In this document: one piece after another, positions 56,952-64,000 of the stretch
Numbering within the stretch: position 1 is the stretch's first letter
Layout: every line of letters starts with the position of its first letter
Source: Auricularia sp. M13
Lineage: Eukaryota; Basidiomycota; Agaricomycetes; Auriculariales; Auriculariaceae
DNA: 64,000 nucleotides
NCBI GenBank assembly: GCA_037042915.1
Contig: CM073194.1
Coordinates: 1,984,001 to 2,048,000 of the forward strand
Reading direction: 5' to 3'
Made by a program: the position numbers and the translations under genes
The notes under the pieces: model-generated
Told to the model about the DNA's origin: nothing
Database searches by the model: none
Seen by the model: the letters and a program-made list of their open reading frames with translations, nothing else

Positions 56952-57855
56952 CAGTCGAAGCCCTTATAACCCATAGCATTTGGGACTACCCCAAAGCTAT
57001 GGGTTATGGCGACTATGGCCGAAGAGGATGGGCGCTTATCAGGCGCCTATGAATAGATCCCGAAGCTTGAAGTGTGTGCTCATAGTAATACAGCCCTTGT
57101 CATAAGATTCTGGACAGCCAGAAAAAAATACAAAATCGGATTTGGCCGTGCCGACCGATGCCGACCAGTTCCGGATGCGCCAGGGCACCCCCCGAATTGC
57201 GCTTTGACGATGTAGAATTTACTGTCAAAGTCAAGGAGAGCCAGCATGCCGCCTGAATTTATGGCATGGCGGCCTGGTCGAGTGGGAGGGGTGACGACGG
57301 CGTCAACGGTGCAGTGGCGCCGCATCGGAACTGGTCGGCATCGGTCGGCACGGCCGAATCCGACTTTGTATTTTTTTCTGGCTGTCCAGAATTTTATGAC
57401 AAGGGCTGTATGTTGGAGGGTTGTTGAAATATTGTACATGCATAGGCTCAAGTCAATCATGCACTAACTCTATCCCGTGGCCCTGGGATGGGAAATACAT
57501 TGCGGGACTGCTGAGATTTGTCTCAATGGCCTCGAGGTGGCATGCAGATCTTGTGCAGATCCGAATGGAACTTGTAACGCAGTGCCATTGGCGACAGACC
57601 AAAGTAGATTACCCGTGGTTGTGACCATGTCCACTTCTTCCAGGCCTACTAGGAATGATATCTTATACTCAGAAGAACAATATCCGGCATGGGACTGCCA
57701 TATGATGTATGGCTTTCGGCCCTGACAACCTATGGGTTATGGGATATAAGAAATGTATGGGTTTTGTATATCTCCCGAGTCGGGAGACGGCCAAAAGCTA
57801 TGGGTTTTAGGGATTTATGGCTTAATAGGGCTATGGCTTATAAGGGCTTCGACTG
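56952..57855. mobile_element. MITE-like element with TA target duplication (pogo-like ends)
   Basis: Starts CAGTCGAAGCCCTTATAA and ends with its inverse TTATAAGGGCTTCGACTG, flanked by TA on both sides (56,950-56,951 and 57,856-57,857). Near-perfect terminal repeats of about 26 bp, CAG ends and TA duplication are typical of Tc1/mariner-pogo-type non-autonomous elements. No transposase frame. It is 904 bp including another nested element. Confidence 0.75.
57091..57408. mobile_element. palindromic MITE nested in the previous one
   Basis: Starts CAGCCCTTGTCATAA and ends in its inverse with TA on both sides. The two arms of about 95 bp match with only a few differences, so the element nearly folds on itself. 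It lies inside the 904-bp element, so it inserted later. Confidence 0.78.
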
Positions 57856-57922
57856 TATTCTGTCCTGACTTATCATGCCGTCATTTCAAATTATTCTGCA
57901 TTCCTTTTACATCCTCTTCTTC

Positions 57923-58608
57923 CCTGCTTACTCTCTCTGGCAATGCTCATGAATGAGTTGCAATATAACAGTATTCAAGGATGGTTGTGCCATGTAGGCT
58001 GTAGTGCGAGCTCAAACAGGATTTGTTACCAGATTTGGAAATACAATTGAACTCCGCAAACTGGCCAGGTATTTTTTATTTGCATTATGGTGATTTATGA
58101 ATGTATAACTGGAATTTTTGGTAGTCTGTTCCTGGTGCTGTGGAGTTCAGCATCACTTGCACCCACCCAAAAAGGAAAGTAAACTCGATATCAAATCATG
58201 CACAGCACCCAGGGTCATAATAAGTATGCCATTATTTTTTATCTGAATTCTAAATATTTGTCATCCAGTTTCCAGAATTTTTGGAGCACTCCTTTGATGT
58301 GTACTAGAGTTCTCCCTGGGAGCGTGCAGGAAGGGATACTAGAACGTGCAGGAAGGGTTATAAGGACGTGTAAGAAGGGTAATACCAGCGTGTAGGAAGG
58401 GTTATAAGGACGTGTTAGAAGGGTTATTGGAGCGTGTGGGAAGGGTAATAATGGACGTGTAGGAAGGCATACTGCACGTGCAGGAAGGCATAAAGATCGT
58501 GTGGGAAGGGTTTGTAGAGACGTGTAGGAAGGGTAATTACAAATATCGTGCAGGAAGGGAAAGTCAACGTGTGGGATGGGAAATGGAACGTGAGGAAACA
58601 GATTTTTG
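57923..58608 (-). repeat. right terminal inverted repeat arm
   Basis: 57,923-58,510 appears to be the exact reverse complement of 27,120-27,707. The outer 98 bp (58,511-58,608) are related to the left tip but differ at many positions and by a few bases in length; they continue the repeats of 20-26 bp containing CGTG and GGAAGGG. Confidence 0.92.
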
Positions 58609-58620
58609 TAAATGTATGCA
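58609..58620 (+). repeat. right copy of the flanking direct repeat (TSD)
   Basis: TAAATGTATGCA, identical to 27,015-27,026. Joining the two flanks with one copy gives a continuous methyltransferase stop codon and 3' flank. Confidence 0.8.
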
Positions 58621-58782
58621 GAAGCTTCTGTCGCCGGCCCTGAGAGTGGTGCGCTGCCTTCTCGCAAGTAGTTTAACAGGCGTATAAGATAAGTCTAGAA
58701 TGGATGCAGATGCTATGTATAAGTTATGGACATGCAACACCAATGCGATTGAATTACGGAATTAAAGGGTCGTGAAGATTCG

Positions 58783-59742
58783 TCAGAACAGGAGAGTCCA
58801 TCCAGCGAGCGCGCCGACTAATGCGCAAACAATGGCTCCCCATGGGTATAACTCATCCTGTCCCTTGGGGACGGTGGGGATCTCCCACGTGCACGCCAGG
58901 TTAGTGCGGGGAGCACACCGGTCGCACTGGTCTCCGATGCATCCCGAGGGTACGCCCGTGAAGTTGGGAAATGCAAGCGTTAGGCTGCTGTGGCAAACGC
59001 CATGGACCCGCAGGTCGTCAACGTTCTCGAAGCAGGGCGTGGGGTGCACCTGCAGCACGCTATCGAGAAGCGCAGCGTCGATGTCCAATCGCCTCAGCGC
59101 GTTTCGGGCGCCTAGGAGGTATTCCGCGAGCAGACGGTGCGCGTCGCCCCGTCCCACGGTCGCGCGCCGCAGACTGAGAGCGTGCAAGGGTCGCACATGC
59201 GGGAGAATGGCCTTCAATGTTTCCGGTGTGGTGTTCCCGAGCCGTAGTTCCTCCAGTTCAGTAAGCCCGCCGAGCGCAAGCGCGAAGTCCACGGTCGCGA
59301 TATCGATCGGCGAGCGCAGCGCGAGACGACGGAGGTTGGGCATGCGGGCAAGCGCGCGGGTCAGAAGGTGCGGCGGGGGTTCGTTGAAGAGGAATGGGCT
59401 AAATGGCGACTCTGAGAAGCTGAGAATAGCTTCACCGAGGTGTGGCGACGCCTCGATCGTGGTGACTAGCGAGTAGAACGCGCCATAGGTTTTGAGGCAG
59501 ATGTGTGCGTACAGAGGGCGCGTGGCGGCTGCACGCAACGCGTGGGACGTGAGGCAGAGCGCCGCTAGTTCTCGAGGTGCAAGAAAATCGAATATGCAGA
59601 GCAGGTCGTCGGCTGAAAGCAGGGATAGAGGATTGAGACCGTCCTGGTCGCGCGCTGCATAGCCGAGCAGGTCGTGGAAGATGGTCGTGAAGGTCGTGGG
59701 CATCATTAAGACGAAGGCAAGGGAGAGAGAGAGTTGCGGCAT
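58783..59742 (-). CDS. F-box/LRR protein with C-terminal membrane anchor, copy 1
   Basis: A single exon of 319 codons. An F-box-like segment, LLSADDLLCIFDFLAPREL then CLTSHALRAAATRPLYAH, is followed by leucine-rich repeats (MPNLRRLALRSP, LTELEELRLGN, VRPLHALSLRRA). The end YPWGAIVCALVGALAGWTLL is a hydrophobic helix, so the protein is likely tail-anchored, which is unusual for F-box proteins. F-box proteins normally bring substrates to SCF ubiquitin ligases. The start could be the MM at 59,703-59,706. The next gene has the same layout. Confidence 0.78.
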   Translation of the reverse strand: MPQLSLSLAFVLMMPTTFTTIFHDLLGYAARDQDGLNPLSLLSADDLLCIFDFLAPRELAALCLTSHALRAAATRPLYAHICLKTYGAFYSLVTTIEASPHLGEAILSFSESPFSPFLFNEPPPHLLTRALARMPNLRRLALRSPIDIATVDFALALGGLTELEELRLGNTTPETLKAILPHVRPLHALSLRRATVGRGDAHRLLAEYLLGARNALRRLDIDAALLDSVLQVHPTPCFENVDDLRVHGVCHSSLTLAFPNFTGVPSGCIGDQCDRCAPRTNLACTWEIPTVPKGQDELYPWGAIVCALVGALAGWTLLF

Positions 59743-60688
59743 CTGAAATCCTGCTTTGAATGTTGGACCTCGTGGCTGTACCTGCGGGTGCGGCCGCCAC
59801 CATCATGCCATGGTCAGCGCACAGGTCAGTCGATACCTGAGCGCTCCGCCGACATCGCATTGATGAAAGTTTCGACCCCCACAGTTCCACTGCCTACGCG
59901 CGTCACGTACACACTGCGTAGTACAACGCTCCATTGGTCCACGGACAACGGGAAAGAGCACGAAAGAAGCCCGGAGCTCGATCCTGAAACGCGATCATAT
60001 CGGCAGCATGGATTAGACTTTGTTGATTGTTCCGAACTTCCGGTGGCAATGCCTTCGGCTATTTCGCCTTGCAATTCCACTGCAGTTGCCACGATGCCTC
60101 AAGCCCTGCGCAGTACGGGAATCTGTATAATCAAAGTCTTAGACTCAGTAATCAGCGCTGCAAGTAAAACTTCCAAAGAAAAATAGTCTTTACAGTGTGA
60201 ACGCAGGACGGTGCCGTACAAAGATTACCGTGTTGCCTGAGGCGCCTATGCAATCTCAATTGAGTCAGCCTCCGAGTCATCGTCACAGCACGCACCTAAT
60301 AATTGAGATTGTGTTCTGTAGAATTTCTGTGGCCCTTCTCACAGAGGCACACAACGATATGATAATGCTGCAATAAGCAAAGGGCATACTGGCTAGTTAC
60401 TGGCATATGTGCGTAGGAAAGCAGTCCTCACAGCAAAGGTCCCAACTGACAATCTCTCGCGACACGGTTAACCTGAGCTAGCGGCTGCGTCCCGGAGGAC
60501 CCGGACGCTATGGAAAGCAGCCTATGTGGCCAATCGTACCGCGTGTTAGTCTAACGACGGCGGTGTGACATACAAAACGAGGCCTGCAGGCAGCGCATGA
60601 CGAGAGAAACCTGAGCTCGTGACAGCGAGGAGAACAACAAATACGAAGAGTGGAGCCAAAACCAGAGTGTGCGTAAGGAAAGTGAGTA
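59743..60688. other. intergenic, no supported gene
   Basis: About 950 bp between the two F-box genes; short frames only. Confidence 0.45.
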
Positions 60689-61741
60689 TCAGTATGATAG
60701 TCGGAAGAGCACCATGCCGCAAAGAGCGCCGAGCACGACCGAGAGCAGCGGGCCGCAAGATTCCCAAGGAATGTTTGACGCTTTAGCGTCGCATGTGGAG
60801 TCCGAGCCCAATTCTGCGATGCGCCATATGCGACTCGTCCGACCCGCGCTGCGGCAGCTGGAGCCATCACCGTCAGGCTGCCACTGAAGTCCGGGAAAGG
60901 CGGATACCACTGCCCGGGCGAGCCTGCGAGAATGTCGACCTTGTACGCGCAGACTGCGGACGTTGTCCCATGTCGCAAGCGGATGAGCCACGAGTACCTC
61001 CTCAAGCATCTCCCCGTGGATCTCCAGCTCCATCAGTGTCCCGCGGCAAGCGAGAAGGTAGTGCTCGAGGAACGCCAACCCATCGGCGGAGGGGACGAGC
61101 TCCGGACCCCAGCCCACGCTGACCCGCCGGACGCTGAGTGAGCGCATGGGCCGCACGTGCTGCAGCAGAGCGAGAGTCTCAGGCGTGGCATCGCTGAGAT
61201 GCAGCGTATCGAGCGACGACAAAGCGCGGAGAGCGGAGGCTAGCTGACCATCGGCATGGATAATGTTGTCGAGGGAGGAGTACAGGGAGAGTGCGAGAAG
61301 GTTGGGCATGTGATGAAGGGCTCGTGTTAAGAGGTATACGTCCGAGTCCACGTCCAAGCAGTCCGCTTCGAGTTGCAGAGAGTCAAAGTCCAGGTCCGAG
61401 GCGGCATGGAAGGAGAAAGCCAACGAAAAGCGCAGCACGAGTCTGCCCAGCGCAGGTCGCGCCTCGAGCGTGCAGACGAGCATCCTGAGGGAGAGCGAAT
61501 CGGGCGACTGGAAGTCGATGCAGCCGTACAGCGTGCGCGTAGCTGGGCGGTGCAGTGCCCACGCCGTGCGCGCAAGCGCCGCGAGGTCGGCCGGCGCGAG
61601 GTGGTCGAGCACGCACACCAGCACGTCGTCCGGCAGCGCGAGCAGCAACCGAAATAGGGGCCCCACCGACTCCTCCTGCGACCGCGCCTGCTGCGTGCAA
61701 GCTGAGACCACAATCTGGCCGGTGCTGGTCGCCGTGCACAT
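60689..61741 (-). CDS. F-box/LRR protein with C-terminal membrane anchor, copy 2
   Basis: Starts MCTATSTGQIVVSACTQQ. F-box: LALPDDVLVCVLDHLAPADL then RTAWALHRPATRTLYG. Leucine-rich repeats include MPNLLALSLYSS, LSSLDTLHLSDAT and VRPMRSLSVRRVSVG, matching copy 1 in order. It ends with the hydrophobic GPLLSVVLGALCGMVLFRL and SY, again a tail anchor. The ATG at 61,741 was chosen because the codons further upstream do not look like protein. A tandem duplicate of the neighbour; targets are unknown. Confidence 0.78.
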   Translation of the reverse strand: MCTATSTGQIVVSACTQQARSQEESVGPLFRLLLALPDDVLVCVLDHLAPADLAALARTAWALHRPATRTLYGCIDFQSPDSLSLRMLVCTLEARPALGRLVLRFSLAFSFHAASDLDFDSLQLEADCLDVDSDVYLLTRALHHMPNLLALSLYSSLDNIIHADGQLASALRALSSLDTLHLSDATPETLALLQHVRPMRSLSVRRVSVGWGPELVPSADGLAFLEHYLLACRGTLMELEIHGEMLEEVLVAHPLATWDNVRSLRVQGRHSRRLARAVVSAFPGLQWQPDGDGSSCRSAGRTSRIWRIAELGSDSTCDAKASNIPWESCGPLLSVVLGALCGMVLFRLSY

Positions 61742-62547
61742 CTTGAGCTTGAATGCGGGCTGAGAGGACTTCGAAGAGACAAAACGAGAGGATGACAGTT
61801 GAGAGAAAGAGAGAGTGTGGGTGACCGGTGAGAGTCGCGGGGCCGGCGCCGGGCTCCTAAACTGCACGTCGATTACAGAACATCCCTTCCGCGCGTCATC
61901 GCGCGATCCCCGAGCAATCAGCCTTCTCGTGGACACTGCTACTAGTAATTGGCTGCTGCACATGGTTGAGCAGCAGCTTTCCCAGGCCGAGCATCATGGT
62001 TTACACACATTGTTCGCGGTGGCAATGTCAATGCGCGCCCAGCACGATGACCCTGGCTATGTGGCAGTTAGGGTCTTGGCGAGTTTGGGTGGTTTGGCAG
62101 AGTCCAGGCCCGAGACTCGAGACTGCCAGCGCAGAGACCCTCCCCTCTGAACTCAAGTGGACCCGACGCCGTGCACATAATCTCGAACTAGACCTCAGGC
62201 TGAGATGTATTCGACGGACAACGACAACCCAAATTGAGCAAGACGAAAAGAAGACGAGCAGGTAAGTGAGATATGCAGGAGCGGGAGGGAGCGAGGGGAG
62301 GTGTGACTACGTACAACCATAAAATCCTGATAGTAGCCTCATGATCATGAGTCATGAGCAAAACCGAGGGCATGCAAACCGAGGAAAGAGCGACAGCGAC
62401 AGCGGGACGATGACCAAGACCAAAATCGAATGCGACGACCATGACGGACAAATGCGATGCGGATGAGGAGAACGATGCAGATGAAAACCATGATGATGAA
62501 CGGGAACCCATGCAAAAAAAGGAAACACTAGCCAAGGTAATCAGTGG
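61742..62547. other. intergenic, no supported gene
   Basis: About 800 bp; the stretch 62,380-62,520 is rich in GA and GAT-type simple sequence. Confidence 0.45.
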
Positions 62548-64000
62548 TCACTCGCGCAACCGGATGCGGGCGGGCTGGAAGCGCAACGACCCGTTTCTGC
62601 GGGCGTGCTCCTGCTGGATGGTGTCGCGGAAGAGCTGCACCCAGAGGCTGTGGAAGGCGTAGGATGGGTGGACCTGGTCGCGCCAAAGATCTACAACAGA
62701 CATGGGAGTGAGGATCAGGGAGGCGGACGGTTGGAATGCGCAGAAGGGTGCGCACAATCGCCTACTGGGCCGACGCAGCCGGGGTCGGCGTAAGCGTCGG
62801 GCTCAAGCCCGCTGTACCGTGTGGTGTACGGCGCGCAGTAGTCCAGAGCTTCTTTGAAGCCGTATGCCGTTGGATTGGTGATTATTCGATAGGCGAGCGT
62901 ATCTATTTTTATTTGGTATATGTCAGTATATGTAGGCGCGAGGTGGGGGGCCGGGAGGGGAGCGAGGAAGGCAACGGACATGTATCGACCGTGACGCAGA
63001 ACACGTCCGCGTGCGCGGTGCACCATGCGTCGATGGCGCGCTTCATGTGTGCGTTAAATGTCGTTATGCGTTGCTATGAGAGTTCCAAGACGTCAGCGTC
63101 AGCGGCAGGCAAGAGAAGGCTGGGGAAGCAAACGTACAGCCAGTCGCGCCTGCACCGCCGGGCCCTGGTCGACGGCGATTCTTGCGCGGTCGAACGGCGC
63201 GACGGTGGTGAGCGCAAAGGCCCTGGCGCCTGCCACCCGTAAGCGGTCAAAGGCAGCGACCATCCGATCTGTCAGCGCCGAGTACGTTTGAAACCGGGCG
63301 TCGGTGCTGTTCAGCGAGAACCAGATGTCATTGGCTGTGTCAACGTCACGTCAACTGTCAGCGCCCGCCAAAGATCTCGCTCATGTGGAGGAGGGGGTAC
63401 TGACTTCCAAATTCGAAGGCGAAGAGCGAATTATTGCCGTGCCATGCGAGCTCGCCTTCGTGCGCGTAGAAGGTGGACAGCTGGCCGACCATGTCGAGCA
63501 CGCCGACGCCCCAGTCGTTGTGCACAATGCTGTTGTCAATCGTCGAGCCGGGAACCGCAAAGTTAATGAGCGTCGTGTTTGGCTGAGCGCTCGCGTATTG
63601 GCGTGCCCAGACGGGGCCGTTGCACCAGGTCTGCGCATGGGCGGTTACGTTTAGCATCTACTCGTACGCAGACGGAAAGGATGGGGTAGCGTACTGCAAT
63701 GTGATGGTCCTGCAGCGGACTTGAGGCTGGTGCGCTGTAATAGTCCCAGTTTTCCGATGCTAGAGCGCCAGTGTTGTCAGCGCCAGTCTGCAATGACCGA
63801 CAGCACACACTCACTGTAACTATGAGCAATTGCAAAGCCCAAGGTCAGTTGCGTTTGCCGAGCAAGCACAGACCGCCAGAGCGCACCTATCGCCACTGTA
63901 CAGCAGTTGGTCAGTCTGCCTCATACCAGCGAGCAGGAAGGGCATACAATGTGAACAGGAACTTGGGTTCGCGGACAAATGCCCAGTCAGTGGACGCATA
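62548..64000 (-). CDS. GDSL/SGNH esterase, CE16-like, partial
   Basis: Runs off the right end. Read from its 5' side: FVREPKFLFT, then short exons giving TFGDSYT (block I with the catalytic Ser), SENWDYYSAPASSPL, AQTWCNGPVWARQYA, NFAVPGSTIDNS, ANDIWFSLNST (block III) and finally FWRDQVHPSYAFHSLWVQLF, which holds the Asp-x-x-His pair (DQVH). This is the carbohydrate esterase 16 pattern; members remove acetyl groups from xylo-oligosaccharides and similar sugars outside the cell. A signal peptide would lie beyond the window. Micro-exon borders around 63,750-63,960 are my best fit. Confidence 0.72.

Larger units (their letters stand above)
27027..58608. mobile_element. 31.6-kb giant element with long terminal inverted repeats
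   Basis: Bounded by inverted arms of about 680 bp and a 12-bp direct repeat, with host genes resuming immediately outside. Inside lie a Helitron-type Rep-helicase and about fifteen small genes in at least four multi-copy families (A, B, C, D below), with TATAAAAG promoters and introns of about 45-55 bp. Long arms plus a 9-12 bp target duplication fit Mutator-like (MULE) transposition, but no MULE, DDE, Crypton or other transposase was recognised. Three readings stay open: a new class of Rep-helicase element with arms, a giant non-autonomous MULE carrying captured genes, or an integrated virus-like element. Confidence 0.8.

Noticed and set aside
57080-57467. Overlapping frames on both strands with shared peptides
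   Set aside because: They arise from the palindromic MITE arms.
1-64000. CRISPR arrays, rRNA and tRNA genes
   Set aside because: No regular spacer array and no rRNA sequence seen; tRNA cloverleafs were not found by eye, though a dedicated scan was not possible.

Overview
The window comes from a filamentous basidiomycete, most likely an Agaricomycete and possibly a polypore. It has GC-rich genes cut by many introns of about 45-70 bp, DUF6533 membrane proteins, F-box/LRR proteins, a heme peroxidase of the wood-decay-fungus type and small secreted proteins. Species assignment is inference. Exon borders were read by eye from GT..AG sites, open frames and comparison of copies within the window.

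Host left flank (1-27,017). In order: a small six-cysteine secreted protein; an unrecognised soluble protein; translation factor eIF3 subunit L; two tandem DUF6533 membrane proteins; two head-to-head related single-pass membrane proteins; a small NTF2-like candidate; a C2HC-finger protein; a 41-residue secreted peptide; an HxxxD acyltransferase; a secreted heme peroxidase; and a METTL21-type methyltransferase. Host right flank (58,621-64,000): two F-box/LRR proteins with C-terminal membrane anchors and a GDSL (CE16-like) esterase that runs off the end.

The centre (27,027-58,608) is one 31.6-kb insertion. It is bounded by inverted arms of about 680 bp, of which 588 bp (27,120-27,707 and 57,923-58,510) appear identical. 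A 12-bp direct repeat flanks it, and its left copy begins with the TAA stop codon of the methyltransferase. The outer arms carry about twelve 20-23 bp repeats ending in CACG. This looks like a transposon with long terminal inverted repeats, but the only recognisable mobility protein inside is a 2063-residue Helitron-type Rep-helicase (HUH, two-tyrosine and PIF1 motifs). Helitrons have neither long inverted repeats nor target duplications.

Around the Rep-helicase lie about fifteen small intron-containing genes, most of which fall into four families, each with several diverged copies. Family A (3 copies) has a CxC...C motif, an SWNR motif and a middle exon of exactly 95 nt in all copies. Family B (5 copies) has a GD-[VI]-LV motif. 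Family C (3 copies) is OB-fold-like, and one copy has an acidic tail. Family D (3 copies) joins an F-box-like start, a nucleotidyltransferase-like GS..DxD motif and a Cys-rich tail. An A-B gene pair occurs on both sides of the Rep-helicase. Several genes have a TATAAAAG box 30-80 bp upstream of the start. Two nested TA-flanked MITE-like elements and an LTR-like relic have inserted into the element. The best inference is a giant virus-like or composite transposon with its own replication and accessory gene set. The functions of families A-D are not known to me.
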